A stretch of DNA of 64,000 nt from Apostichopus japonicus (taxonomy: Eukaryota > Echinodermata > Holothuroidea > Aspidochirotida > Stichopodidae). The stretch's first letter is position 1; every line of letters begins with the position of its first letter. Shown here one piece after another: positions 45,226-57,847 of the stretch. Made by a program: the position numbers and the translations under genes. The DNA lies in NCBI RefSeq assembly GCF_037975245.1, contig NC_092564.1, forward strand, positions 17,004,984 through 17,068,983, given 5' to 3'. The notes beneath the pieces were generated by a model. The model was not told the origin of the DNA and ran no database searches. It saw only the letters and a program-made list of their open reading frames with translations.

Positions 45226-45827
45226 AGGGTATCGAGGATGCCACAAAACAACTTTCTTCCGTTACATTAACCACCTTGACCCATTGAACGTGAAATACAT
45301 ACAGTGTTCGGTAATACACAGGCTAGTGACGTGAACAAGGATATCAAATGTGGAGATGGGGGGGGGGGGGATTTTAATTCCCCCTGACTGATTTATTTGG
45401 GGTCATGAACCTTTATGGAAGTGCCAGAGGAGGATCCAAGATTAAGGAGGGGGAGTGACCCTCGGGGTCTATAGAAGCCGATTCCCATGTAGGGGATATG
45501 TGGGAGTGGGGGGCGGTCCTCGCCCAGAAAAAAAATCAAATGTTTAGACGTTAATTGGTGCATTCTGAGCGGCCATAATTAGACTATCAATTCAGTCTAA
45601 ATTTAAATGCAATCAATAACACTAACCGATAAGTTATAGTGACCTCAAAATGATATCTCTGTTTCACTTTCCTAAACACACTTGGTCTGATGAATATTAA
45701 CAATTTTGCTATCAGTCCAAAACGTTAACTATGGATTACTTTTATATTGTTTATGATGACCCCTCTTGCAACACCTCATATAATGTTATATTCCCACTGA
45801 GGCATAGACTCCTGATAACATAACATT

Positions 45828-45936
45828 GCCCATCGTGCGGTGTGCATCGCCCTTCAAAATGGTGCCCCAGTTGCCCCTCATGCCCATCAAGCGGTGCGCT
45901 TCCCCCTTCAAAATAGTGCCCCAGTTCCCCTCCCTC
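45828..45936. repeat. Two-copy 54-bp direct repeat
   Basis: GCCCATC-GCGGTG-GC through CCTTCAAAAT-GTGCCCCAGTT occurs at 45828 and again at 45882. Confidence 0.75.
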
Positions 45937-47355
45937 TCCCCCTGTCCTCAATCCTCTTTCCGGTTAAGCATATGAATACACTGATCAAAAACGTTTACTC
46001 ATTGAGGTAGTTTCGTCCTGAAGTAATCCGCAATTTGACATCAAACCAGATGTCCGTTTTCTGATAGGTGGCAGCAAACAACCGTCGTGTAAGTTGCACG
46101 TTTACGGCAGGTGGCGCTTGATATACATGGATTAAGATCACTTATCGATGCTAAATTGTACATGGAGTTCACATATGCACATTGAATACCCCCCGGGCCA
46201 ACACTTTGGCGCCCTTGTAAAACTATCAATGTGTTTTAAATGTTTTACCCGTGTCTCTTAACTCGCCATTAGTTGCGTTAAAAGTGCACGATTTGCATAT
46301 ATTTAGTGATAATTAAGTTTTTACCATTGCAATGATATCTGTAGTATCGCTGGTAGCTATTCAATAAGCAAAGCTCATTAAAATCTGCGCTTCTCCTGAC
46401 AAGAGAGTTGTATTTGAAAATCGATGGTTTCCTTCGCCTTTGGACAAATACGTTTCCCTGCTCGGTAATACTATATGGCTATACCTACAACATAAGATAT
46501 AACCGATCAAGTTTAATATGTCGCGGGCCCCTATTATACACAATTTGGGTTTCCGTTAAAAAGTAAAGAAAAAAAGTAGTTGTCCTAGATGTGCATATTC
46601 GCCGTATTAGTATTTTGTTCAAATTCTTGTTTTCATTTTCCAATGGTTCCTATAACTTACATGAGTACGTTACATATAGAGTCACTCATTTTCATGAAAG
46701 ATAAATAAAGTTAATGGAGATATGGAAAGCAAAATGGAAACATGTCAAAACAAAACAAAACCCGAAGGCTTTATTTAATTAAAAAGGAACTTAATCCAAA
46801 TGCCTGTATGAGTTGGTGCAACAGCTCTCTCTATATATATTATATACGTTAAATACTATATAGATGCGTGTTACAGAAAAAAAGCGACCGCAAAAAAAAA
46901 ATGGAAGGCCTACTAAGTTTGTCGAGCATCTTGCATCATTGTAAAAGTCAATTTATAGAAATTAAAATGAAAGAAATACAGAGTTTAATTGATTTCATTT
47001 ATTATTTTATTTTTAGGTTATTATATTATTTTCGACTTTTCAATTTCTTCCCATTTTATTTATTTATTTATGTTTTTTTTTTTAACTTTTGAGAAAGTTG
47101 GGAATATGAATTTTATATCATCTTATGTCCATTTTCAAAGTCTCATAAGTTAGTTTCTAATGAGATATTTGTAATAGACTAATTTTAAATTGATTATTGA
47201 TTATTGCTAACTTTCAAATTCCGCGGTGTGTCTTCAAGTTGATTTCATAGTCAGGCTTAAAGGTGCAGCCTCGTTCCGAAAAGCTGACCCCAGAAAGAGA
47301 GAATAACGAAGGGAGCGAGAGACACTATAAGATATTTTTGCAGTATTTGTATTCT

Positions 47356-47445
47356 TCGGTATTTGTATTTGTATTTGTTTTCTTCGGTATTTGTATTTCG
47401 GTATTTGTATTTCGGTATTTGTATTTCGGTATTTGTATTCTTCGA
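47356..47445. repeat. 14-bp minisatellite CGGTATTTGTATTT
   Basis: Several units in head-to-tail order with CTTCGG variants at each end. Confidence 0.8.
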
Positions 47446-48149
47446 CCCTGTCTCTCTAACCTTCTCTACCTATCCATATATATTTTTTTCTATCCACCTA
47501 TCCCTATAACGGGATGAGGAACTTACTTTAAGCTGATGATAAAATTCAAAGCCGCATACATTGCATGCATGTGTAAATGACTGTAAATTACTAGTCAATT
47601 GGGACAATTTAAATATGATGCTAATACCACTCGATACTCCCATATCATGCTTCAAAGCGCTCGTACTGATAGTACAAATAGTTCCTACCCTTTTGCTGAT
47701 AGAAACAGGATATTCATTCTGTTCATACTGTCAATGTGAGTGCATAATTGAAGCAGGACATCGGAAAGTAAAGTATGAAAAAACAAATTGTCCCAACTGG
47801 GTGAAATTATACTACTAACAGGACACGTCATAGAACATTGTGATTCATCGTACAACAAAGTGGAACCAACGTTCGCAATATATAGTCCTATATCGGCGTG
47901 CGAAAAGACGTGTAGTAGGAAGGGGTGATGGAATGCCCCCTCCCTCACTTCCCATCTTCAGTCGGGAGAAACGGTTCAGTCAGGGGATTGTTACTCACGC
48001 AGCCTGGAGAGTATTAGACCAGTCCTCGAGTTGTCTTGCCTCCCCCCTGCCCCCAACCTTTCGACTTTGAACCTCACATGGAACAGTATTTATATGCAGA
48101 AACTTTCGTTTAAAGTAACTTAAACACTTACTTTGTATAAGACAGAGAA

Positions 48150-48189
<40 letters not shown>

Positions 48190-48545
48190 ATACTAATCTT
48201 TTCATACCTGCATGCGGAAATGATTGTCGTTTAGACTGGTTACTCTAATTGGTGTCCACATGTCACTAGTTACGATACCTATTGACTAATGTACTACAAA
48301 CTATGTTTTATACAACATTAAAAACCAAGTATCATTAACCCAAACATAACGTTATCGCAACTTTAAGGTGATGGATCGGAGTTAATTCTTAGAGTAAATA
48401 CTCCAAAAGCTGTTTCACACGAGAGGAGATTGGGAGCATCGCTTCTTAATTCCTTGCCAAAGGGTTCTCCTATCGATTTTTATTCACAAATTTCTAGCTT
48501 CATTGTAGCGTGTAGCTTATGGACTATCAAAAAGCCAGGTCGATT

Positions 48546-48562
48546 CACTCTGCGCAGGCGCG
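48546..48562. promoter_or_regulatory. NRF-1-like site upstream of the homeobox gene
   Basis: TCTGCGCAGGCGCGTTGG, about 430 bp before the start codon, fits the GCGCANGCGC core of NRF-1 sites, which are common in CpG-type promoters. Only the motif supports this. Confidence 0.25.
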
Positions 48563-48984
48563 TTGGCTTGGCTCACTTTATTAGCCCGTGTGCAATTTTT
48601 AAAAGAGTGTGGTAGGCAGTAACAGGTGCCAATATGCAATCTGAAATTTCCTGACAAGTTTTTATGGGGATACCTCTGCAGGAAACCTGAGCAAAATATC
48701 GTCCTTAAAAGAGCAAACAAGAACGATCCAAGCTTTTTTTTCAGTCTTTAAAGTTAAACGTTTTCTAAAGTTCGAAGCTGTTTCCTTCTTCTTATTTCTA
48801 ATTATAAGCTTCGTGAATTTTATCTAAACGTCGATTAAAAAGCTGAATTATGTGAGGATTATTTTGTTCACGGGAATCAACTTTTATCAGCAAAAGTAAC
48901 TCACAGAATAAGATAAAAAGAAAAAAGTTCGTTTTAAAAAATACGTGATAAATTGCATTTTTTTTGCTGTGTTCTTTCTTAAAA

Positions 48985-49564
48985 ATGGATAAATCTACCC
49001 AACGAGGGACTGATCAAACGGAATCATTAGCAGAAGGATCATCCATGGGAGTAATGGATCCGCGATCCCGGTCAGAGATAAATGCACAGTTGGGATCAAC
49101 TCATTTCATTGATCCATCAAAAGTGTCGTCAGATTACGATTTACCGGATTCTCCATCTTCTGACGGTAGCTCTCCGATATCCTCACCCGACGAGCCCGGC
49201 TATAAAAATAACTCTTTCTCCATCCAGAACATATTAGGCGAAGGATCCAAGTCGCATCTCACTTCTACAATTTTCGAACAAACTTCGGACAATGTCGACT
49301 TTAACAATAATCACAAGAGCAGTTTAAACTCGGTGAGACACTCGGCAGAAACTTTGAAACAGGTTCGGAACGATATGGCAGCCATTTTAAAACCAACTGC
49401 GATTCGAGAATCCGCAGGAATTCCTATCGCCGACAGTCATTGGTTAGTACCACCCGGGTTCACTCAAATTCAGCCGTCTTCACCCCTCACACCACCCAAT
49501 GTGGCCCACGCATGGTCCCCCTGGTGCTCAAGCCCCTTCGGATTGCCACGCCCACTTGTTCAAG
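48985..49564 (+). CDS. Homeobox gene exon 1 (residues 1-193 + 1 nt), eh1 motif
   Basis: Begins MDKSTQRGTD. It is Ser/Asp/Pro-rich, carries FSIQNILG at 78-85, and ends in a Pro/Trp-rich stretch (AWSPWCSSPFGLPRP) at CAAG|GTAAGA. The reading frame stays open past the donor for a further 50 codons, but that extension is low-complexity and looks intronic. Confidence 0.85.
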
Positions 49565-52500
49565 GTAAGAAGTCCAACTCTATTAAGTTATCTTGTCATG
49601 GTATATGGATTCATGGTATATTGATTTATTGTATTGTTGTGCTTGTGTGCTTTGTCGGTAGTGGGAGAAGATCATGTGGATGGGGTGGGCTAGGGGTAGG
49701 GGGGGGGGGTCTAAGACTCTAAGGACATTTGCTCTATCCGCTTCATTCATAGGGACCGTATACTACGGTTTGAAACAGAGTAAATAAAATTAAAAATCTG
49801 ACAATACATACAAGTGTATCGCCCATTAATTTTGAACCATGTTTGCTTTATGGAAAGTTTCAAGAAAAGTTCACTTCTGAAAATTCCGTAATTAAACAAA
49901 TCATGTGTGTGCGGAAGTAAGCATCGAAAAATTGAAAGTAGTTAAAATAAGCCTAATAAAAATGGAATTCTGTTTTTCTTTTTAATCGATCAAATTTTAT
50001 TACTTATTCGAGATATCCCATCAAGTTTGTTATATGTTTATATACTTCATTTGATGAAATGCAATTAAACAAAACAAATGATAATAAATAATAAGTGTAT
50101 TGGAAAAAGCCCCTCCGCCCCGCCACCCTCCACTTTGTAAGCGTAATTTGACAGAATAACAATATGACACCGCTTAAATTAGATTTCAAAAACAAAATCG
50201 AAATATTTAGCGAAATGACAGATATTTCTGTTATATCCCAAATTTTCGATATTGCCCCTAACACATTAAAATAAAATAAAAACCGAGTCAGAATCTTCTC
50301 TGTGATGGTTATTCGACGTTCCTCGCATATCCGTTTTTCGTTCCATTTTGGATGGCAAAACACTTTAATTTCAGATAAAAACGACAAAGATATAAGTCAT
50401 TCCTTTCGATAAAGTGACTGTTTGGATAAGTTGCGTCGTCTCATTCCCTTCTTCTCTCACAATATGTAAATTTAATTAATAAATGGGTTATCGTAATTCA
50501 GCATTAATTTCATTGCAAAAGTTACAACTAAATATAGATGTCTGATATTAATTTTGTTTTCAAAATTTGTTGATCAGTGATCACTTTCCACATTAAATTA
50601 TATCTTCGGGTTTTCTTTTATTTCTGTTCATAAACTAATTAAGTTTATTTACTTCTTTTTTATGGAGAGCTATAATTTACATGTCCTTTTATATAATATA
50701 CATTCAAATAAGAGCGTTTTGTTCCCCCCCTTTGAACCAAAAGCCCAAATTTTACAACCTCCCATAAACATGAAGTATCCCAATATCTTCTCTCATCATC
50801 TTTAAGATTATTGAAGAGGATGTAAGATAGCCGGGAGGTTATTGTAGATGATGTCTTCAAAGAAGAAAACATAATTCAAGTAATTTGCTTCGTTTTATTG
50901 ATTAACCCTTTTACTCTTGCTCGGATTTTGATCGCCTTTAGTTCTCTTAGGTTATTTATGAACTTTTAATTCATTGCACTTTCGGTAATAATACAACAAA
51001 AAGAAATAAGAAAAAAAGAAGAAGCCAAGACAGAAATTAGAAATGTACGGTTCAAAAGAAATTTCAAACCACGTAAGCGAAATTCAAGGGCGTAGGAACC
51101 GGGGGGAAAAATTTGGAGGGGCGGAAGTATCATTCCGCCCCCCCCCCCGCTCCGCAAGTCAGAAAACCCCTTTTTCATTTCCAAATGAGAAAAAAATCTC
51201 ATTTGGAGCACCAAATTGCATCTAAGGCCAGGTGAAAATACAAAATTAAGTTTACAAAAAGGAGTGGGTGTTGAAGTGTGCTATATTGCACCAAATTGCA
51301 TCTGAGGCCACCTGGAAATGCAAAAAATTCCAAAGGGGAGGGGACACCCCCTCCCCTTGGACCCCTCCCCCAGGCCGGCCATCAGTCTTCAGCCCCCCAC
51401 TCAAAAGTACCTTCCTACGCCACTGGCGAAATTTATTCTTTAACTCATAGTTGGAGATAAGGGGCATTCACTTTCCCCTATTTACAGCCCCTCCCCCCTG
51501 CCTCCGCATGAGCCGACTGCCTTACCCAAACTACCCGAGCCCACCCAAAACCTCACGTGTCAAGGATTTGAGTATGAATCAGTTATTGTCCCATGATATG
51601 CTATATGGAAACACTTCAAATGCTCACCTTTATGGTCAAAGTGCTGTAGAATCATTAACGTCCCTCCCTCCCCAACTCCCACCCCAGCCCCATAGTGGGG
51701 AATTCTCTACGAGACCTGGATCATTTACATTTTGCAGCAATATTGACGATTATAGTAAAGTATGTACAATACTTAAGTGTTGAATGTTTCCTTTGTAATT
51801 GAGGTGGGGAGGTGACCGGGGTGGGGTGGTGGAGGAGGGGGGTGGGGTGTAGTACTGATGACAATCGGCAAAATGTTTCTTAACTTCTTTAACTTCCCTA
51901 TTCTGGACCATTTTGCCAGAGGTTTGATAATTTTATTTGGCCCCAACTTTTGAGGAAAGGAACATGATTATCTGTTTTCAGCAGAATTGTGATTTAGTAA
52001 TTCCGCTTAGGTATATAGATTCTATGTTTTTGGACAGTTGTAAAAATATAATAAAACAGACCTGTATCCGGGTATGAATCATAGTGTACATGTTGTTGTA
52101 CGGGATAAGGGGGGGGGGTAACACATATAAGTATAAAACTATTCACAGACCTGCATACGGTTTCCTGCGAATTGCTGTCTTTTATTTCTCCACCCCCCCC
52201 CCACCCTTTCCCTTTTTTTCGTGTCCACGTTACACACGTAACACATTATCTATATGTTTGGCCAAAAATTCACTTAATATATATTACCTTTATTTTCTAT
52301 ATATATATTTAAAGCTTTCTACCCTAACAAAGTTGCCCTGTTTGGTGGAGTTTAATAATGAAGTCAATAATTCCACGATAACACATATAATGTCAAACTG
52401 AACTACAATGGAACCTATTACATCATTGAACGCCAAAATGGTCACAATTTGTACCCCCTAAACACCATATAGAACGACCCATGTACAACACAAAAAAAAA

Positions 52501-53004
52501 AAATATTACTGAGTTTTCATTGATTGATATGTTTCTATTCCTAATCACCTTGTTCTATTAAATTTCGTAATATCTCTTTACATGTTCAATTTCTAGTATT
52601 AACGTGGGGCATATGACCTAAAATTTGGTGGCGGAAAGATCCTCGAAATGCCTCTTTGATGTTTTTCTTTTAAAACTTGAATAAGGCCTTCTTGTTTACT
52701 TTTACTTTAGATACTTTTGATACTTTTTCTGTGTCTCAAAAACGAAGTTTCGTGTACTTGCTTTTATCCCAATACAGTTTACATTATACTGATTTATATT
52801 TGTTATAATATGTTAATTTCATTTAAACTTATGTATAAGTTTTGTCAGGAGCCGCAGTGGGGAAGAGAAGGGAAAGGGTGACGGCGGTGGGTGGGAAGGC
52901 GGGGGGGATTGGGGGGGGGTGGACTTGAGATAGCATGTATATATGATTGGAACCCATTCTACGCTAATCTGTTACCATTGTAATCTCCTTCGAAGTTCAG
53001 AAAA

Positions 53005-53056
<52 letters not shown>

Positions 53057-55157
53057 CAAAGCAAGGCATAAAATATGAAGTCGATGCGGCTCAATGATGT
53101 CATGTTTAGACTTGTCCAAGTCGTTCAGCCTTGTGTGTGAATGAATATTCAACCTGTAATATTTGCCAAGGAACAAGAGTTCCTTAGCTGCTTGGAGAAG
53201 TTGTTCACCTAGGTTATAATCTGTATCAAATATATGGCGGTGGGTTTGTATCTCTTGTATTTCCAATTATACTTGCCAAGTCTAAACATGGCGTACAAAT
53301 CGGAAAAGAAAGGAAGGGGAGGGAGTTGAGGGAAGGAAGAGCATAAGTTTCTTTAAGAGATTTGTCCAACCATGGTTACCATACTCATCCGTTTCCTTAA
53401 CGGGAGTTGATGTTAGGGTAAAACAAACATAAATGATGCATTCGATCTAGTCAAATGTGATTCCCAAACAGTTTTAATTCATAAAGGTCAAGCACTCGGA
53501 AATTTCAATTTTTAAAGTGATTGAAAATGTCATTAATTATTTTTGAGCGAAAATGAAACCGAGTGAATTCGTTTATAACTCCACCCATCGTTCTCCCAAT
53601 ACCCTTCCTTGGCTGGACAAAAATAACCCCCTTTCACCATTTCTAGCGTGCATTATTTCAGTCCTCTACCTATTGCAATACATTTGTGGAGTGTTAGCTC
53701 AGTGGTTAACACCGGTGCCTTCCAATCATAAGGTCCCCGATTCGAGTCACTCCAAAATTAATGTATGTCGTCCAGTTACAGAGTTGTCGACAATTGACAA
53801 TTCATAATCATGGACGTTAAATACGAATCTACTAGAGACTGACTTCGGTCAGCTTGCGGCTTTGATAAGCCAATGAGGCTTCTTCGCGAGTTCCTGCTTG
53901 CAGGAGGATCTAAAATACATACATCATAAGTTAATAGGCGTACATTTTTATAATATTTCAGTTTTACAAAAGTATGGCCATCATTTCAGTACGTATACCA
54001 TAAGACCCTCACCCATCAAAACTTTTTTAAGGTTAAAGAAATGGAACGTTCTTCGTTAATACTGTTGAAAGTTATACCGGTAGGTCCTATGTGTATTCAA
54101 GCATATGTGAATGTTATAATGTGGTATATACTGCGCAATGCATTATTCGCATGTTCATATGCGGTCAGTGTCTATAGTGCAAAAGCTCATTTAAAGTTGA
54201 CCATGTTAAGACCGTGTAAGGTTCGTTCAATTATATATCTTATCATCCTTCATTTGTACTAAATCAATAAAAGTCAATTTTCATTGTCTATTTCATAATC
54301 CGTTGTAAACAAGAGAGTGGTGGGTGGGGATTATCTTGTTAAAGTCCAGACGACAGTCTGAGCATGCGCAGAGTTAATTTTTTTTTACTGAGTAACAGGT
54401 TATTGATTGGCTGTATCAAATCTCTTTTATCGTCTGCCTTTGCTTATCGTTTTCAGGTGTCATACATCATTGTAACACTTCACTTGAGAGGCCGTAGCCC
54501 CTCATATTGTTGTCAAACAATGGAAATGTCTCCTCTAGATACACCGATGAAGAGCCCTGCCACAATCGATATGAGACAAGTATTGTTATTTGGCGATGAT
54601 TGTAACATGAAGGCACTTAAATCAACATAACAGGCTGTCAATACCCCGTTGAAGGGGGGTAGGCTAGCACCCCGTGTGTCACTTTCAAGGTAGCCCGCTG
54701 ATTGAAACACAGTATCTCCGTCCTTTCAAGCGCGCTGTGTTTCCGAGTTGCAAATTTAACGCCTGAAGAGTGTTATCCAAACAACAACACATTGTCATTC
54801 AAACGATTACTATGTTAGAGTGATAAACAAGGGATTAGTAAAGGGTTAAACATTGAAAATTCTCAGTTTCCAATCCCATTGTTACTTTTATATCGAATAA
54901 CGTCAATTTTGATATATAACCTTATATAGCCTATTTTTGTGTGTCGCACTATTATGCCTATAAAACTACCATACAAAACTAATTGATATAAACCTACACA
55001 TATATTGCACATCAAATGAAGTCGGCGTACCTTAATTTGCATTTAAAAACTCTGGGCGGAAGTTGTACTTACCATGTAAAAATAAGGCTAGACATTAATT
55101 CTCTTCGCAATGACGAGGTGATGGAATGTAAGCTTAATTTGAAAAGGATAGAGAGGG

Positions 55158-55242
<85 letters not shown>

Positions 55243-56059
55243 CATTGCCGACAATGGTTAACCTTTCAGGCTAACGTATTCTACTCTAATTGTGGGTACG
55301 GTATATACCTTATCATTATAAACGAACTTTCCAAGTGAATTGATGCTAATTCGTAAATCCTTAATGTACACTCGAAATGTTACGTGGTTTACCTTAACTA
55401 ATGTAGCGCGATAATTTATGTTTGATGAACGGCCTTCCCTTGATGAATGCAACTGTCGAAACTACTCAAAGTTAGAAATTAAAAAAAAAAAAAACTGTCT
55501 ACCTCGGTTTAAAAGAACAAAATTATTTATTACTTTTTTGGTTTTCAAAATTATTATTTTGTTTGTACTGTTTTAGCCCGATAATTTGTGTGACATAACT
55601 TGAAAATACTTCATGCAAACAATAAGCAATAAGAGAAAAGAATAACATAGAAAACGAGATTACCAAAGCTGAAATTAGCGCGTCTTTGACATTTCGTTTT
55701 CGGATTTTTTTTTTTTTTTTTTGCCGGTGGAAGTAATTCGATTATTGGGTCAACCGAAGCGTTAAAATGACATGTACATAGTACAGACGGTAGCTGTTTG
55801 GTCCCATAACACGGTGTTTGTCTTCCCTTCATTAAGTATTTATAATATCAATACCGCATTCTTGGTGCGCGATGGTGCCTGAAAAACCCTTGAATGGGAA
55901 ATGTACTTAACTTAAAAATGGTATTTTGTTTATCGATAGAATCTACAAACCGTATGTCGATAAGATGTCATGAAATGTCGTGAAATGATGGAGAAAGAGT
56001 TAAGGAGTTCTCTACGTGCCAGCTATAGTATTATAATGAGATATGATCAATTCTCAACT

Positions 56060-56153
<94 letters not shown>

Positions 56154-56720
56154 CGTGAGCCAATATGAATCTAAAATGACACAACATGAAGATTTAAATT
56201 AGCTTTCAGGAATCGGGATGAAGATGGAAATATGGTAGAACTAAACATGGAAGGATGGATGTTGGGACAGGGGGAGGGAGGTCGATGGGTGTTAGGAAGT
56301 TTAAAATCAAGAAATCTACCCGACTATGACATTATTGGACCTAGGCTGCAGTATATTTATTTTGTACACAGAGGGTGTGAATTAGAAGAGAGCAACACGC
56401 CATCATATCAATGGAGATTCGGGGTAGGGAGAAGATCGAGTTTGGTCGTGAATTGAAAATTAATACCCATTAATGCTTAAATAATGCTCATTAATTAATT
56501 CTACTCTCTTTTTATTGGCAGGACCTAAACCAGTCGGCCGTAGGCCAAGAAAACCCGGTGTCGATAGGAAACCCAGACAAGCCTACTCATCAAAACAACT
56601 CGAACGGCTGGAAGAGGAGTTTAAAGCCGATAAATATCTAAGCGTCAGTAAACGACTGGAATTAAGTTTAGCCCTCAATCTCACTGAGACGCAAATCAAG
56701 ACATGGTTCCAAAACAGAAG
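48985..56720 (+). CDS. ANTP-class NK-like homeobox gene, 3' incomplete (possible Nedx/lms type)
   Basis: Exons: 48985-49564, 51488-51754, 56522-56720. Phases (1, 1, 2) agree at GTAAGA, GTAAAG and GTAAAT donors, predicting about 348 residues before the window ends. Seen: an eh1-type Groucho-binding octapeptide FSIQNILG (residues 78-85), Ser/Pro-rich linkers, and homeodomain positions 1-53 at residues 297-349. The homeodomain has Leu16, Phe20, Trp48, Phe49, Gln50, Asn51 and Arg53 in place; the rest of helix 3 must be on a later exon, which I could not find before 64000. Role: nuclear DNA-binding regulator, probably a repressor because of eh1. Family: RKPRQAYSSKQLERLE and YLSVSKR-ELS with LTETQIKTWFQNRR best recall, from memory, the Nedx/lateral-muscles-scarcer group; Msx, NK1 or other NKL groups remain possible. 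ATG context AAAAATGG is good. Confidence 0.9.
49565..51487. other. Homeobox intron 1
   Basis: Contains a poly-G tract (about 49697-49711) and the MITE at 51085-51425; otherwise no feature seen. A 127-codon minus-strand frame (50004-50387) has no recognisable similarity. Confidence 0.55.
51085..51425. mobile_element. hAT-type MITE, perfect 8-bp TSD, beside homeobox exon 2
   Basis: Ends CAAGGGCGTAGGAACC and, inverted, CAGTGGCGTAGGAAGG, with identical flanks GCGAAATT at 51077-51084 and 51426-51433. 341 bp. It includes a GGGGAGGGGACACCCCCTCC hairpin akin to the IGBP1 intron 4 units and a duplicated GCACCAAATTGCATCT word (about 51208 and 51288). Confidence 0.9.
51488..51754 (+). CDS. Homeobox gene exon 2 (linker exon)
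   Basis: Acceptor CTATTTACAG|CC. Encodes LRMSRLPYPNYPSPPKTSR and a Gln/Pro/Ser-rich linker ending SNIDDY. Two donors are possible near the end. Only TATA|GTAAAG (51755) gives phase 1, which the homeodomain exon requires; TAAA|GTATGT would put the homeodomain out of frame. Homology to a known linker was not recognised, so its inclusion rests on splice phase and composition. Confidence 0.75.
53083..53291. mobile_element. Small inverted-repeat element in homeobox intron 2
   Basis: CATGTTTAGACTTGTCCAAG at 53101-53120 is repeated inverted at about 53270-53291 (CTTGCCAAGTCTAAACATGG), consistent with a roughly 190-bp terminal-inverted-repeat element. Its left part is shared with 39393-39440. No target duplication determined. 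Confidence 0.5.
53688..53925 (+). mobile_element. tRNA-derived SINE, copy 2
   Basis: Same family and orientation as the copy at 1693-1960. It has a single GGAGTGTTAGCTCAGTGG head, a B-box-like GATTCGAGTC, the same body and the same CAGGAGGATC-TAAAATACATACAT end. It lies in intron 2 of the homeobox gene. Confidence 0.8.
55161..56150. repeat. Two long pure TA arrays in homeobox intron 2
   Basis: Pure TA at about 55161-55241 and 56062-56150; the intervening ~800 bp shows nothing recognisable. Confidence 0.9.
56522..56720 (+). CDS. Homeobox gene exon 3: homeodomain residues 1-53
   Basis: Acceptor TTTTATTGGCAG|GA. Encodes PKPVGRRPRKPGV then the homeodomain through WFQNRR, with the donor AG|GTAAAT splitting the Arg53 codon. 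The homeodomain signature is unmistakable. Confidence 0.97.
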
Positions 56721-57787
56721 GTAAATTTAATTAACCATTTTCCGTCGTACCATAAGTGTAACGACGCTCAGATATTTTCTATAGCTGAATACCTCCTACT
56801 CTCCCATATCCTTCACCTTGAGCCCCCCCCCTACCCCTACCCCAGCCATATTCCTCAATTCACCGGAAGCACTCTGAAAATATCAACAAAGCATTAGCAC
56901 TTTCGCACAACCAGGGTACCAATGTCATCTTGGGAAACCAAATATAGCAGAATATCTCTCTGGTCAAGGGAGGGGACAAGGAGAAGGGGATTATCCGGAG
57001 ATACCAAGATTGCGTGAAGGAGGGGATGTACCAAATTCCAAAATAAGTTTTTCTGCAATCTTCCAAATCTTTCGGTCCTCTGTAATATTTTGAAATGATT
57101 AGAATCGAACTATAATTTTTAGTTTACCGATTGCTATTCCGACTATAACGTTCTAGCTCATTTTCCATATTTCACTGGTCACTGGGTTGTGTAATTATCA
57201 CCTTGCGGGACGACATGATAATTAAAAAACACAAAATCTACCGAAAATGGATGAACTACACGTGAACAATAAAACCATTAATAATAATTATAACAAAGCT
57301 TGTTAGACATGTTGATTAATGGAAGAGTGCGGCTGGGAAACGTTGGAGTGGCTACTAGTAGTTAACGTGAAGTATTAAGGATCATATCTCGAGTGTGTGG
57401 ACAGCGATAAAATCATAAAAAACTGAAGAGTACTTTGGTATTTATTTCAAACGTTTCAATACGAGCGGCAATTTAATTAAAATATTTTATCGAATAATTA
57501 TGGCTATGAATATCAATTAAGATGCGGATTGTTTGCCTGTCTGTCTGTCCGTCTGTCAGTCAGTAAAAGAGAGATGATGGGACGCAAGTGTTTTGATTGG
57601 CCAGCTGACATTGTTAAGTGAACAGATGAAGTAGGGTAATAGTTCATAGTAGATATTAATGCAGTACATTAATCATAATGATCATACATTATGTCCGCAA
57701 TATCTATAGTACTTGTCTGTCTATTCTCTTTATATTGTTCCTTTCGGTAGCTTAAGTTCTTTTGGAAGCCTAACTTATCTTAAATTA

Positions 57788-57790
<3 letters not shown>

Positions 57791-57846
<56 letters not shown>
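57791..57846. repeat. TA microsatellite
   Basis: Pure TA run. Followed at about 57880-57930 by GCATGC-rich sequence including the palindrome CTTGCATGCAAG. Confidence 0.9.

Positions 57847-57847
<1 letters not shown>

Larger units (their letters stand above)
42126..48984. other. Intergenic DNA upstream of the homeobox gene
   Basis: No gene recognised. Contents: the ACGT patch (42316-42500), a CRE (43339-43346), TA arrays (about 44334-44375, 44441-44642, 48153-48188), a G-rich GGTGGGGATG repeat (45140-45225), a degenerate TE-like G-rich stretch (about 45425-45560), a two-copy 54-bp repeat (45828-45936), and a CGGTATTTGTATTT repeat (47356-47445). Confidence 0.5.
51755..56521. other. Homeobox intron 2
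   Basis: Holds poly-C/G tracts (52192-52204, 52900-52920), TA arrays (53004-53055, 55161-55241, 56062-56150), a TIR element (53083-53291) and a SINE copy (53688-53925). GCATGCGCAGAGT is at about 54364. No other exon recognised. Confidence 0.5.

Noticed and set aside
50004-50387. 127-codon minus-strand frame in homeobox intron 1
   Set aside because: AT-rich, no domain, no splice or start support.
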